Source of the DNA: Lethocerus indicus
Taxonomy: Eukaryota > Arthropoda > Insecta > Hemiptera > Belostomatidae
Direction of reading: 5' to 3'
NCBI GenBank assembly: GCA_019843655.1
Contig: JACDQD010000003.1
Span: forward strand, 4,962,925 to 5,026,924
DNA length: 64,000 nt
Made by a program: the position numbers and the translations under genes. Positions 1 to 13,439 of this stretch are shown here, piece by piece. Numbering within the stretch: position 1 is the stretch's first letter; every line of letters begins with the position of its first letter. The notes under the pieces were generated by a model. The model saw nothing but the letters and a program-made list of their open reading frames with translations. It did not search any database and was not told the origin of the DNA.

Positions 1-812
1 CTTGGGGGAAATACAAATTAATTTGAATGAAGAACTGATGTTGGAAGTTGTTGACTCGAGGTACTTGGGGGCGGTATGTGTATCGAAAACCTCCGGGTAA
101 TGACACTAGAGAGTACTGGCGTCGCATTTGATATGCGATCCCTCAATAAGGCGGTACTGGTTTCTAACGCACTGTTATAATTAGTTGTTGAAATATTTCT
201 CGTTTAATTATATCTTGCATCTTTGTTTCCATAAAGTACAGAAATCTGAAATTCGTGTTCGAAATAACGGAGGTGTGGAATGGGATGGAAAGTAGCGTTA
301 ATGCTAATAGACGGTCATAAATATTGTTTAAAAGGAGTGTTTTAGTGAAGTCTATTCGTACATTCGCCTGCATTCAATTTACTCCAGAAGTGCTTATTTA
401 ACAACTGGCCGAAGCGATATTTAACAATTATTACATAATGACGGGTGTTAGGTGTGTCGAAGGTTTTCACGGTTATGGCCGGAAATAATCGGTTTCGTTT
501 AGTAGCCTCTCTCCCGAGTTGTAATGTTAGTGACCGGCCGAACGAAAATATGAGCCCGATCCTCGCCTCCAATTAGTGAAATTTATTGTGGCCGGTACCA
601 TTGTGGCGGGCACAAAGAAGTGATTTTAATTTTATTATTACCAATTAGGAGAAGTGTTCGGGCGCTGGTAGGGCCGAGGGCCGAGCGATTAGCATAGTAA
701 TGAAGGGCGCCCCTCGATATTACTGCCCGATAGCTCTACCCCGTCCTTTCGAAACTGGACCCCAGATATAGTCTTTTTATTTTTATTCGCCCCGACTCTC
801 CTCGTCGGCTCC

Positions 813-850
813 TATAAAAGAGGAAGATTCCGAAGCCTTTCCTCGGTCGT
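813..850 (+). promoter_or_regulatory. Candidate TATA-type core promoter
   Basis: TATAAAAG at 813-820 lies inside a GC-rich, CpG-rich segment, which makes it less likely to be chance than the same word in AT-rich DNA. About 30 bases downstream is CTCGGTCG, only a rough match to the arthropod initiator TCAGTY. No coding frame follows closely, so if active it would start a 5' untranslated exon or a non-coding RNA. Chance remains likely. Confidence 0.2.
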
Positions 851-2378
851 CTCCCTTCCGACCCATGGGCCGGCTTCACAATTTTGGACGCCCTATTATA
901 TTACTCTAGTGAAGTGTTGAATAGTTCGTTGGCCTCTAAACTTAAAAAAAATTCATCATAAAAATATGGTCACGAGTTTCAGAAAGATGTACGCTCTATA
1001 TTACATACAATATATTATATTTCATGTGTTAGAGGTGAGATCAGTGAAACTGTTGCACTCACTACCTGATTACTGGTTCTTAAAAATTAATGTCTGAACT
1101 TTTTTAGCGATACTTTTTAGAAAAAACCCTTCCTGTGGATTGTAGAGCGCTGGAAAGTGTTACCGTAGGAGCGTCTCGTGCTCGCAGAACGTTCAGAACG
1201 TCGCCCAGCGCTTACACGAGGTGGTCTTACGGCTTCAAATTACCTTGTACCGTTTATATTACGATTCTATTGTACATAGCCAGGGAGCGGCCATTTTATT
1301 CCGAATATATGCAGAATATTTTAGTCCTTTTTACAGACGTAGAATATTACGGTAAATAACGGGGTATGTAGACCGCTGAACCGGTTAGTTAAAATGTAAA
1401 TGTAATTAAAGATATTACTTTCAGATGGTACCACATACTGTTGGCGACATAACGGTCCTTCGACCGAATCAGAATCGAGCTTGCTGAGGTCGCGGCGGAG
1501 TCGACCGCAGTGATCGGTCGAAAAAATGCGAAATCTCGGAAGGGGGCGGAAAAAATTGGGGGGGAATCGGTCTATATGTTTCGGGTCGTCAGTTTGTGGT
1601 CTGCCAGCGCCAGCTGGGGGTTTGCTATCCTTAGAAAGAAGGAGATGGGGGATGACGGAGAGTATAAGGGGGACCCATTTCCAGCGACCGTCGCTGGTAA
1701 AAACCGAAGTTACGGGTGGGCCCCCCCCTTGATATTGGGGACCACCCAGCCGACCCGCTTCTTGGCACATAACGATTGTCGTGGAAGCATCGGTTACGTT
1801 TAGTTATACAGGAGCCTTTCCTCAACACCATTCGGTTTCGTACCGCCATCTGCCTATTTCTTACTGCGACGGTAATTTTTGTCCTAAATTAAAAATAGAA
1901 AAACGAACGATCTCCGATTGGTTTACCTTCCCGGCGGTCAGATATTAATTTGTTGGACCCCGAGAATCTATTCTGCAGCGAATCATTTAGTTTCTGCTTC
2001 AGTGAATGCACTGTGAACACAATGGGCTCTTAAACATTTTTCGCCAAAATGTGTTGGGACCCCTAACAGCCCTAAGAAAGGGCCTCGCTGAAAACGATTT
2101 TAAGTGTGGTACACAGATGTCTTCGGCATGTGAAATCACCCATGAAAAGATCGAGATGCAAGTTCAGTTTGTATCCCATAAAGCAGCGTGGGTTTAGAAT
2201 TAACCGGAGTTGAAGCCTGGTCTTGAATCAGTTCTAGACGTTATGTACAAAAATTGAAATTCTTTTCTTTCACCTGGGAAATTGTATTGCATCCGTTTCA
2301 CAGACTCGTTGTATGTAGATGAACATGGGATACTGTATCATTAGGAACAGAACGTTGGAAAAAAATTACCTTTTTTTT

Positions 2379-2400
2379 TCACTGGCGCTACAGCCAGTGA
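2379..2400. repeat. Perfect 8-bp stem hairpin next to a T run
   Basis: TCACTGGC (2379-2386) and GCCAGTGA (2393-2400) are exact reverse complements around a six-base loop, and the left arm directly follows eight T residues. It could form a short hairpin in RNA. No gene is attached, so no role is assigned. Confidence 0.6.
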
Positions 2401-4098
2401 GCCCTCCTCCGTCCTTACCCCACCGACCTCCTCCATGACACTCCTATATTTTGGAGATGATCTTCCACATTCCGGATTCAGGTGGTCTGCGTCTCGGTCT
2501 GCCCTCCATTTTATAATACGCATTTTCTCAACATGGTTCAACTACCAGAGCTCCAAGTTCTTCGTGTTTTACTGTGTCCCGCACGTTGTACGGGGCTGTT
2601 TACGTAACAAATTACATAAATTTCATGGCATAGGTATGCCGTTTGTCGATTTGATATTTTAATTGGGTCGTTGTCCAATAATATCACGTTCTTTAGAAAG
2701 AAAGTTATAATAGTGTAAAGCATGTGGAATATTCTAATAATTCACTCTTACCCTCTGGATATTGATACTCTGAACGTAATTGACTTATAGTTGAACTGCG
2801 AGTTCATTTTACCGGTATAATCGTGGGATAAAATTTAATAACCTGTCGAACACTTTTCTCAGGAAGCATATTCCTTTCTCAAACAGTTTTGTTTAAAAAC
2901 ACTGTTTACCTTATGTAACCGTTATGCGAAAGTAGGTCCAATAATTTGGGTTATTTTCAATGGTCTAGATATTATAGGTTTAATTAATTGTTAAAATACC
3001 GATCAGAGCAATCAGTTGCGGTTAGTTAACATTCTGCACGATAGGCGGTCTTTACGACGGCGAAGAACCATTTTTTTAAAGCGAATTACTGTTTACAACC
3101 TGAGAAACATTTACTGTCTTCTGTATTTTAGAATGATAAAATATAGAATTAATTTGTTTAAGAATCTTTTCTGTGGATTATCAGCAATTTGAGCAGAACT
3201 TTGAGTGTTTGTTTTCTGATAAAATTTAGTCCTCGATATTGTACACTTATACAGAATCAAAATGACAATGGAAATGACAGAAACTGTATATTTTGTGACG
3301 AAGTAAACTGTTTATTCTCCTTCGCCTTCGGATTCTTATTTCACCCATTAGCTAAAATTTAAAGCTACCTCTGCTATGTCTAGAACTAAGTCAAAACACT
3401 ATTTTAAATCCGTATTCTCTCTCTGTTTTCAAATAAGAAATTGTAAGACTGTACTAAGAGATATGGCCTAGAGTGCCGTCCCATAAATTCGTTAAATTTC
3501 GCCAAACGGTTTATGCAATGCTTTTTAGAGTATCTTGCCTAAATTTTTCTAAATATATCCGCGAATAAAAAGTAACTGCCGTCATAAATTTTTGGTGCAA
3601 TAGCCGCCTTAAATTAAACCAGCGTTTCTTCGTGCTCCAAAGTGTTTTAGGGGTATCCTTTCCCTTGTACTAGCGTTGCGTGTCACGTGCAGAATGGGTG
3701 GTAATAAAACATATCGCGGTCTTAATAAAGCTTTTAGTCGGCGTGTAATTAAAACTGCATAGATCACTCATACGGGCCGTGTTTATGATTGCACAGCCCT
3801 ATCTGTATTGTAGAATGCTTTCGTTGTCAGATTAGGCATGATCTATTTTTATAGACAATATTCATCAAATTTATATTAAACTTTCGCTGTAAAATAAAAA
3901 GGGTTGGTTTATATTTCTTTATAGCCTGAAATCAACAGAACAATTCGAGGAAGGACGAACTATTGCTTAAATTACTTATTGCTTTTTTTGGGGATATTTA
4001 CAAATATTTTACTGCAGTGTGTTACTTTTGAAATAATCCACTAAGTATCATTTTTATTTAATTCCTCAGTTAATATTGGAAATAATGTGGAAACTTAC

Positions 4099-4144
4099 TT
4101 CCATTCGAGTTAGGGGCCAAAGTAAATGTGCCTTTTGCCTCAGT
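4099..4144 (-). other. Candidate 46-nt exon bounded by good splice sites
   Basis: On the minus strand a pyrimidine-rich tract ending in TACAG (acceptor at 4145-4147 in plus coordinates) precedes 46 nt that end at a GTAAGT donor (4093-4098). Two of three frames are open; one reads TEAKGTFTLAPNSNG. No homology is recognised. Chance pairings of acceptor and donor are expected about once per strand in a window this size, so this is weak on its own. Confidence 0.15.
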
Positions 4145-5070
4145 CTGTAGATAAGGGATTGGAGAGAAATATAGTATGCATTTCAAATGTGCAATCCCAA
4201 ATATAATTCAAGGGCTTATCTGGGTCCACGCTATCCTCGTCCTTATCTGGCGTAGTTTTGTATTCCAGACTCACGTGGGGACCTTTTATAAGGCATTAGT
4301 GTTTCAGTGCGAGGGTCGGCACTAAAGTTGCACTCGGGATTTTCGTTTGCTGCGGTTTTAAATTTGTACCGGTTCGTACTGTTGACCGCCCTTCCATTAT
4401 TTTCAGAATTATCGTCGAAAGTAATCTGACTTCCTCTTCCTAACATATGGCCTAACATTGGACCGATGTACAGTTATAGCCCGTTTTTATGGTCGGGGGA
4501 CAAACTTTTATTCATTGTATTCAAAACGTAGAGACAATGCAATAATTACGTGGACAATTAAAATTTCACGTTACACCTGGATGAATCGGTATTATAGTAT
4601 AACGGTATAATTACATACTCTGGCTAATTTTTAGTTTAGGATTTGGACATAACATATTTATTTAATTAAACCGGACACTTTTTCATTATTTCGGTTATGA
4701 AAGAATTTATATTCCAAGTTTACTGTTGGGTTTTTGTGGTATAATAAATCATAAAGGCGTGGCGTTGTGTGGCGTGACCGAACAGGAAGCCATTGATGTA
4801 CCATTGTATACTTCTCACTGTCTTAACAGCCGTCGCGCTTTGAATTTATAAGAGGTTCGATTGTTTTAGTGGCGATACCGTTAGTGGGTAATGAAAGCCG
4901 AACCGAGAAAATTCATAAGGGCCGGGACTATGAAGATAAGATGAAGTTTCGATATCACCGAACACAGGTCTATTCCCACGGGACAGGAATAATTTCCATT
5001 TCACTGATACGATTCGGGGCTCGGGACAGCTCGGGGCTTCTAATTTTCTTTTTTCCGGTCCATTTAACAG

Positions 5071-5085
5071 CCGCGTGTCCATTCT
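5071..5085 (+). other. Candidate 15-nt microexon
   Basis: A long pyrimidine tract (5039-5060) ending in TTTAACAG at 5070 is followed by 15 nt (five codons, PRVHS in phase 0) and then GTAAGTAG, a near-perfect donor. Both signals are strong and the length is divisible by three, as expected for a microexon, but exons this short are rare and no flanking exon was identified. Confidence 0.15.
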
Positions 5086-6169
5086 GTAAGTAGCAGTTTC
5101 AGAAATTGTTGGAGGGCAGTTTCCTCCGTAAATCCCCGTGCGAGCTGACTCCGATCTCGGATGTACGAGGGACGAATCATCGTAATGGGCTGGCGACCGT
5201 TCCCTCTTAACATTCTCCGACAGTAAAACTACGCCCACCTGCTCCAGCCGGATTTTCACTCCGTTCGTTGTACAATACGAGCGCTGATTCCTCGTCGGTT
5301 TTTCACATCGCGGTCCTCCTGGTCGGTTCGGGATACTCTGACTCTGGGTGATGTTAAGATGTGAGAGGTCGCTGCAAATTGTGAGTTCGTATCCGTTTGT
5401 CCTCTGGAGACTGCCATTAGTTTTGTTTATCATTAGGGAAATGTTCTTTGAGTCTTTTATTACTATATCGTAATGGCCACAATCTACGTGTGCTCAATAC
5501 ATGATCTGGCATCGTGGGAGTCTTTTCGGCTGGCTTTTTCTTTCGAGATATATGCTTCGATTGTGTCTAATTCCTCCATATAAATATATGGATCTTCCGA
5601 AACTTCTATAGTCTGTTTTACACAAAGGAGGTGGGAGAGAACATGTTTATGTTCTACGATATTACCATTTTATATGAGTTTAGTACTGATACGGAAAGCC
5701 TGAAATAATAGATACCTAAAAAAGGGTCCTTTTTTAAAATTAAAACATTACCATTCTTTATGCCTTATCTCCACTCGCTCGATTTGGTTAGACCAAATCA
5801 GCGACTTGATGCAACCACCAAACAGGTCTGTTAAATTCCTTTCCGAGTGAAAAGAGCTTGCTATTATGTAAACATATTTGGAGTAATTTGGCTATAACAT
5901 AATTTTTTAGAGTTTTGATAATTGTTTTTTTGTCCTAATAACTCTGAGAGAACTACGCCTTTCAGAACAGCGAATATCGATTCCTCACTGTACGCTGTGT
6001 ACTAAATCGAATTAAACGACGTCGTCCGTTTCTCGTTCGTCCAAAACACAAGAATCGGCGATGACGCGCCTTTAATGGCTGCTGGTCGGTATACGCTCGA
6101 ACTTAACGGCCGTATAGGGTATCGTTATGTGGGAAGTTTCAAAGGCCTTATTGATTGTACCGGTTCGTA

Positions 6170-9100
6170 ATAAATTCGGAAGCCTATCTGCGGGCTGGGC
6201 TTTATTGCGAACATTAAACACAGGTAGACGGTCCGGCGGACGATTACCGGGCGATTCTCGGCGGTTGTTTAGTGTCTGTAATTAGTTGGCAAGTGTGCCA
6301 GTGGACCGGCGGTCAGGCTCCAGGCCCACTCGACCCATTCAACTTCAACTTCGCTTTGCTCAATGGAGTGAGCGCTCCGCTCCACTCTCTCCATTTTCAG
6401 GCCTCTTCGCTAATTTTGAACCAGTGTTTCACGTCCAGTACCACTCGACCGTGGCCAATACGAAATTGATGCTGCGGCCGGCCCACTCGTATATAACACG
6501 GACCCCGACATTCAATGGACATTTAATTTTAAAAAATGAACTAAAAGAAAACGTTTAATTAGAAAAGGGAACAAAATACAAAGGGTTGTTACCTCTTTAA
6601 CTAAGGTTGGATCTTTAATTTTAGGTGCGTACGAACACGTTTACTATTGTTGGTTTTGTAAATTATGTTTACATTCAATTACCTGAACATTCCACACCTC
6701 TTGAAATATTTCACTATAACATCGTCTTTACGAGCACACCTAACATACAAACCTTGATTGTGCTTGGGGAACGTCGTTTCGGTCATCCGGTAGGGCTCAG
6801 TTCAACCCAAAAAGCATTATTCACACGGAAATATATTATTCACAAGGCATAATATATGAAGGTATTGTGTTGCGTAGGTTTCTTTTAAACGAATTGTTTA
6901 AACAATTAAAATAAAAATATTGACACGTCGTCCTTCATAAGAGAAACCTCCAATCCTCTCAACTCCTGTACCGCCCCTGGCCTGCTTTCACAGTTGTTTA
7001 TTTACCGGACTTGACAAGGTAGTATTATATGCAGGATGTTTCCTCGAAGTAGAACAATAGAAAGTTCTATAAAAGAAATTACTTCTGTTCCTTGATTGTG
7101 TTTGACAAAGAAAAACTCACTTTTCGTGCCTAACCGTTTCGGTTTTAGTGTCGTCTTCAGGTAGTCCCGTATCGAAATGTGGATCGCGTTGTAAACGCGT
7201 TTTACTGTCGTTCCGTTTCCGATATCTGTCGTAGACTTTAACGGTGGTGTGGGAGTGGGACGTCTCTGGGGCTGCACGCATCGCACGCCCATCGTGTAGA
7301 CGTATAAGGGGAGTGCTCGGCATAATTAATTATTTCAAAGAAGATGCTCGGAGATCGTGCCGTCGGTGGCACGTTTCCTTCATATTTAATATTACAAAGC
7401 ACGTCCCTTGAGAGGGAGAAAAAACCTGTTCGTTTTATCAAGAGAGCCAGCCGGCGCACACATGCAAACTACACAACGACCACTAAATAAATTCTATAAA
7501 GGGCCCTGCGATAGGGCACCTAGTTGCACCTTCCCAACGCCTATTCGGATAGTTTATGCTCGTTGGACGTTATATACTTTAACCGAAGCCGAGAGGTAAG
7601 AGGTGGGGTCCGGAAAGCATTTAATGAATCCGGTTTCATTATTTCTGTTCACATTGTAAATAGCGAGAGACACCATTTTACCCCGGCTGCAGTACGTATT
7701 GAATTACGTGTACATTTCAAAATATAACCGCCGTATCGTTTTATTTAGTCCTGTTGTAAATTGTCATCTCTCGTGGCGTACAATTTCGCGGTATGCTGTA
7801 TTATATTTCACGTGTTGTTCGTCTAATATAACTTTCGGTGTACCTTTGAAGTCGGTTTGAAACTTCTCTGTTGTTATTAGAAATATGGCCAGATTTTTAT
7901 CCTTTGTATAACCTCTATATAACAGACATAATAAGTAGGGAATAAGTATAGTCCGGTGTCGGAGGGTGTATACCGCGTGAGGCTGTGAGGCTAATGGTAA
8001 CAAGATAATGACTGTACTGGCGCTATCTCAGCCCTATACATACGTAGTCCGCGGCCCCCTAATAGTAAACACTTGAAATATGAAAAAGGCCGCCTTAGCC
8101 TCGGGTGCCTCATTATCTGGTGCCTCACCTTCCAATACCTTTGTCTAAACTACAATCTTTTTTTTTCCTTTCTACCTTCCTTACCTACACACTTGTAGAT
8201 CAGTTTTTCTTTTTTGTAAAGCCATAATGAATGTTACACGCCTCATTCTTTTTTAGTCTAAGTTCGGGTCCTAATCTTATGAAAAAAGTATAAACAAATG
8301 GTATGGAACTGGAAAATACTACTTGTAAAGTTGTTAAAGTCAGAAATACTTATCTCAGAATGTTCTCGGAGAGTGTATTATCAGAAATACATGCGCGTTG
8401 TACTAAGCTAATTTCGTAACTAATTGATTCGCCTTAGGGTGATTTTACGTAACCTTGCCTTACATTTGTTGCGCAATTTCTTTCCTTTATCAAAAACATT
8501 TCATCGTTTTATAGATTTATTTCATTCCGTTTGTTTTGCTCGGTGTTGGTACTCGGGTTTGATTTTATATCAAACCAGAACTATTTCTTTCTCTTAAATA
8601 CGATTATAGAAAGTCGATTAGCGCGGACGTTTAACCAATTTAGTGCAATCATTTGAATAGTTTTAATCGACCCAATCCTTTTTTAGTATTTTTTCTAAAT
8701 CGCCAGAATTCTGCCAAGAGATTACATTAAAAAACCTTTTACATATAGATTTCCTACTTTCACTCCGCAGGGGGTTCAAGAAACTGTATAATGAGGTACA
8801 GGTTGTACCTGTTATATAACAGATGTACAGTCGGTTTTTCGTCATTTCTTTCAATAACTGATTAATAATATTTTTAAGAGATTAGGGTATGTCTTTTCTA
8901 ATATTTAGTTGTGCAGGGTGGGAATACTGAATAGACTTTTGTTGTACAATATTTTACATCTTATTGTTACATACAACTTCCAGTATCGCTTGGCACCAAT
9001 CGTTTTCGTGATAAATGACTTCTTGTATACCTCTTTTCATTCTCATGATTGTATTTCCGTCTGATAACGACCATATTATTGTTCGGCCTAATGCCGACTA

Positions 9101-9800
9101 ATCGGAATTGGGGAGCTCGATTCGGCCCCGGGACAGAGAGGATGGAAGCTGCGTTTTCGTCACGGTAGGGTTGTTCTATAATAAAAGGATCAGACGCGGC
9201 AATAGTTGTTTATCTTCTAATTGCGTAGGGCAATTACGTTGGGGGTAGCCCTGGGGGGTGCCTGCAGTCAATTGGTCACAGGTACGGGAGCCCACCATTA
9301 TGTTTTCCCGTCGCTTTATTGGCCAGGACAGGGCACTCTTCACTTCATTAAATCCTTTACATTTTAGTCTCAATTCTTAGAGTTAGCGCTAATTCCCGTG
9401 TTTGTCGCCCTCTTGGTATTCAAGGCCAGTTTGGTTACCGAGCGTTAAACTGTCCACGTCAGCTTTGTGTTAGTCTTTTCATTAAATGAATGTGACAGGA
9501 CGAATCCGCTCATTTCTATCCGAAAATTATGTGAGAATGACCTCAGGGAGTGCGTTTCAGGAGTGATTTTGTCTAACCTTTACTGTACCGCTCAAATTTA
9601 GAAATATTTTCAAAACGGAATCAAGCTTGGAGCTATTTTATTCGCTTCAAATGACTGATGTAAGTACCAGTTAAAAAATTCGTTGTGCATTAAACAGATG
9701 TTTAATTTCACTTTACCGATTTGCTTGTTAGGTTTTGTTTTAATGTTTAACTGTATAATAGACCGTATAATAGAAATCCTTATTCCTAATGAAAAAAAAA
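6170..9800. other. Intergenic/intronic block, no recognised gene
   Basis: A CpG-rich patch at about 6170-6490 includes a good acceptor (AG ending 6400) and a frame open to about 6558, but no matching donor or known domain. The remainder to 9800 is AT-rich with isolated GC-richer islands near 7130-7560 and 9100-9330. No RNA gene, transposon or coding exon could be supported. Confidence 0.5.
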
Positions 9801-10273
9801 TTTGAATTCATTCAGCGCAGAACTCCTTTGTCTACATTTTCAGTTAAATAACTCTTTCCTGCGAGAATCCTGTTACAATTTACTGGCGTCGCAGTAGGAC
9901 TGACGAATGTTTTTAACGACGAAGCCGTTAGGTTCACGGCAATAAATAAGGTCGTGATTTGAGGCGGGCCCTGCGTGTAATGATTAGTGCCGGCTCTCGG
10001 GGCACAAGGGGGAGGAAATGAATGGAGTAAAGGGGCTTTAAAGTGTATGGTGTGTGGGGTGAATGTGTGTAGCGCACAGAGGAGGCCCCCGGGCCTGTAC
10101 AAAAAGTCTGGGAGCCCCTGCCCGCCTAACAAGCCTACGTCCGATACGCCCACACTATCCCCAGGTACCCACCACCACACTACACTACACTAATGCTCCT
10201 GCCACACAATTGGGCGTTTAATCACTTGTGCCGGGACCCGGGGTTATACTTCGGCTCCCCTTTGGCCGTCCGG

Positions 10274-10310
10274 TATAAAAGGAGTCCTGCCCGTCCCACA
10301 GAGATCTAAC
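10274..10310 (+). promoter_or_regulatory. Candidate TATA-type core promoter
   Basis: TATAAAAG at 10274-10281 is preceded by GGCCGTCCGG and followed by GC-rich sequence, the same setting as the TATA box at 813. CACAGAG lies about 25 bases downstream as a possible start region. No open frame or splice donor of note follows, so this is a sequence match only. Confidence 0.2.
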
Positions 10311-12105
10311 CGGTCACCCGAAAATCTCGGTAATTAAGAGATGCCGTCGATAAGAGCTTTGTGTCCGATGATCTCGGTGCCTCATTAATAAACGTCTTCG
10401 GGGTTTATGAGAATTGAGGTCATGTTCCGGTTGTAGTAGTTATTATTTATTGTTTGCCGGTTGTACTCGCTCGGGCTAACTCAAAGCCAGCGAAGCCTTT
10501 CAACGAGATATACGAAGTCGTCTTAATAAAGATCATGTTGTAGATCGGCCACAGTAATTGCTTAGATTGATAGTCATGACCACATTCAGCCGGTGATTAA
10601 AACAGTTATAGTTAAAGGTCTTACAACGAGGTTAATAACGATTATTGTTGGGCCAATTGTTATATACCTATAAACTCATGAATAGGTTTTTTTCTATAAT
10701 AGTTATACTTTTAAAGCTTTGACAATTTTCTGTTTTGATATTTCAATTGATTAGGACACTTTAACAACATAATCCAGAATTGCATTTTTCGTTCCGCCGA
10801 ATATTGTCGGCAGGAAATTAGTCAACCCGAGACGTGTTAATGTCAACACCGAATCCGTATGGATTTCCCCGACGTCCACTTCGAGTGTGGCAGGCATGAA
10901 TTATTCTTGAGAATGATTAACTGTGAGAATATTCAGAATATCATTACTCCTCATAGGAGACTCCCTTTAGCTCTTGCGAACCGAGCAGCCGGGCGGCGGT
11001 ATTACTACGCCAGGGAAATCACACAATTCTGTGCAATTCTGACTAATGACGGTAAAATTAAAGAAAGGCTGGATTAAACCATACAAAAGCATACTTTTTT
11101 TAAAATTAATTAATAATTTATTCATTAAAACTGTTCACGCGTTCTCGGGTATCCCAGTTCGGATGTGTAACTCATTCGGCTACTGTAACTCTTTGGGTAG
11201 TCAGAGTAGGTGTTATCTCTTTACCAATCGTGCTCTTGTTTATTAGCAAGTCAAATATAAATTTAGTAAAGTACTCTTAATTTGAATAAGAACCACACGT
11301 GCTGGATTCACCTCAGAATGCATTTTCAGTAGGTTGAATTTTTCCCACAGGTTGAAAACCAGTTGCCCTGCCGTAAAACAAGTTTTTGTATCGTGTTAAA
11401 AACGCGATGTGTTAACAGGATTCCTTGCCGTGCAGTAAGCCAGTGGGAACGTCCATTCGATCGGCTACCTAGGAGAGAGCTTTCATCCTAGGAGTATAGT
11501 CCGAGCCCTAAAATCATTAGGGACGGTTTGTAGCCGGGTCTCCGCTAAAGCCAGATATTATCCCCCCGCCGGTATACCAATTACGTGAGCGATACATTAA
11601 AAAGGCTCGCGGACGCGCACGCATTGAAAGAGAGGCGGCACCAAATTAAAGGGCCCGGAGCTGGGCAGAGAGGCGGGCCCCTCTCAACATTGTTTTACGC
11701 CAGTTGGTCAATTTTTAAACCTCTCTCCTCTTTACTAGCGCCCATCATCCCGACGGCGATTTCTCCCCCATTACTCGTCTATTTAGTTGTCCGTCCTAAT
11801 CAAGACGCATTTCCGCTCTTACTTGCGACATTGGCGCCTCGAATTTTCTTGAACAGGACCGATGGTCGGTTCTTTACCGACCTCCTTTTGCCGTTACACA
11901 TTTGGGTAAATATGTTACCGTCGGGCTTGAGTTGGCGAATCCCGAAATTAAATGCCTAAACTTGGGACGCTTGTAAGTGGATCGAAAAACCTTAGACAAA
12001 AATACCTCGAATTGCTCGTTTTAGAAAACGTCGCAAAAAACAATCAAATTTATGTAATCTAATACGCGGACAGCAATGTAAACATAAAATACTATATATA
12101 CATAA

Positions 12106-12137
12106 AAATACATATATATATATATATATATGTATTT
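12106..12137. repeat. 32-bp perfect AT-rich palindrome
   Basis: AAATAC followed by alternating AT and then GTATTT forms an exact inverted repeat centred near 12121. It lies in a longer AT-rich run (12090-12150). Such sequence can extrude as a cruciform and often mutates by slippage. No transposon end was seen beside it. Confidence 0.7.
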
Positions 12138-13437
12138 ATATATTTTCATGGAATTTATCTCCTTGAACTATGTTTTAAGCATTTTTCCTAACACGTTTTT
12201 TAACTCTAAATAGATACTGTGACCTCGAATGCACAAATGGATATGGCGGCAGTACGCTAACAGTAGGGTTTAGGCCCATCCTTTGGGAGAGACAGGAAAC
12301 AGTTGGTGAATGATCAATGATACGTCGAGCTGCCGATACCGTTAGCGAACAATAGGTACCGTTGCCACGCGGCCCGGTAGTTTTTCATTTATTCTCGTTC
12401 GATAATTGTTCCGGTCCGCTCCCGTCTCTCCATCTAGCGCTATAATTATTTGCAGGCAACTGAAGCTTACCACCATAGCTTACGGGCTTTATGGTGTTAC
12501 AGCCCCAATGATAAGAAACGAACGATTTCTTCGTTTTCTGAGTTGACGCCGTAAACAATCCCCATTATTCTTGGGGACAAAGTTCTCACCCACTTTGTTC
12601 TTCATTGGCTTAAACCCTTTATGCCTTTACAGCGTGTCAAATCTTAGACTCTTTCATTGTGAATCAGTATCGGGGACAGCTCTGTCCCGGGCTATTTCTA
12701 TCAGCTCAAAAGTCGAGGATTGAAGACATTCTTTTCGCCCCTTGGGAGAGGCACGTACCTCGGAACCTGTGTCTACGAGGTTACTGATCTACTTTTCAAC
12801 AATAGTCAAAATATTGTTAGTTTCACTTTCTAAAAACCATATTATTATTTCTTCTAGCCAAAAAAAATAACAACTTAAGTAAGTGTCGGTAGAAATAAAC
12901 TTTGTCTTCGAGTTAGGGGAAACAATTTCTAAGTAGGTATTAGCCTACATTTGGGTTTTTATTTGAGATTTCGTTGTTGCTCTTAAAGCACTATATTTGA
13001 AGAAATTTGTATCCGTTTTTTGTAGAATGAAATTTTATCCGCGAATTGATCGTAGCTTAGTACCATCCATGTTAGCATTTAGGCCTCATTACCGTTTGAG
13101 ATTTCGAATGAGGCCCCTCGTACAGGATAAAAAAACAGTTCCCCTTGTTAATTATAAGTTGAAGTTTGCCCTTATTCCCATCGGAGAGCACAACTAAATG
13201 GCTGTTCCCCCCGCCCCCTTGCCGGGTCGCTGGCATTTAAACTTGGCTTGTTCGGAGCGTTTAAGTGAGTAATTGAGAGAGCCAAGAGAAGACTTACACG
13301 GTTTCTCGCTTGTGTTACATAATGTGGAGTAATAGCAATGAATGTTCGGGCGTCGAGGCGAATCGTTCTTCTATCCGTTTTCTAAACCCGCGTTACGGCC
13401 ATGGTAAACTCCATATTATATACTTCCTATTTCGGTC

Positions 13438-13439
13438 TA

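Larger units (their letters stand above)
1..3000. other. Intergenic/intronic block, no recognised gene
   Basis: Mixed AT-rich and GC-richer DNA. A CpG-rich patch at about 640-890 contains a TATA box (listed separately) and a second patch lies at about 1430-1790. Open frames here, including 149 codons at 1321-1770 minus and 63 codons at 2006-2197 plus, show no motif I know. The 2006 frame follows a decent splice acceptor (AG at 2001-2002), but the exon would begin with an in-frame TGA, so it cannot extend an upstream coding exon. A hairpin sits at 2379-2400. Nothing else stands out. Confidence 0.5.
3000..6170. other. Intergenic/intronic block, no recognised gene
   Basis: Mostly AT-rich unique sequence. 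The 195-codon frame at 4846-5433 minus has no recognisable domain, and its composition is that of a GC-richer patch read in one frame, so it is not called as a gene. Two tiny exon candidates bounded by good splice signals are listed separately (4099-4144 minus and 5071-5085 plus). Otherwise I see nothing specific. Confidence 0.5.
9800..13437. other. Intergenic/intronic block with GC-rich patches
   Basis: GC-rich patches lie at about 9960-10320 and 11440-11960. The first ends in a TATA box (listed separately). The second carries a 124-codon plus frame at 11585-11959 with no recognised motif. An AT palindrome sits at 12106-12137. The rest is AT-rich and unremarkable. Confidence 0.5.

Noticed and set aside
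2006..2197. 63-codon plus frame just after an acceptor-like site
   Set aside because: In its frame the exon would start with TGA, there is no donor, and the protein is unrecognised. Its natural-looking composition is not enough.
4846..5433. 195-codon minus-strand open frame
   Set aside because: No domain, signal peptide or repeat pattern is visible, and the frame lies in a locally GC-richer stretch where stops are rarer. It also overlaps a plus-strand frame of similar quality.
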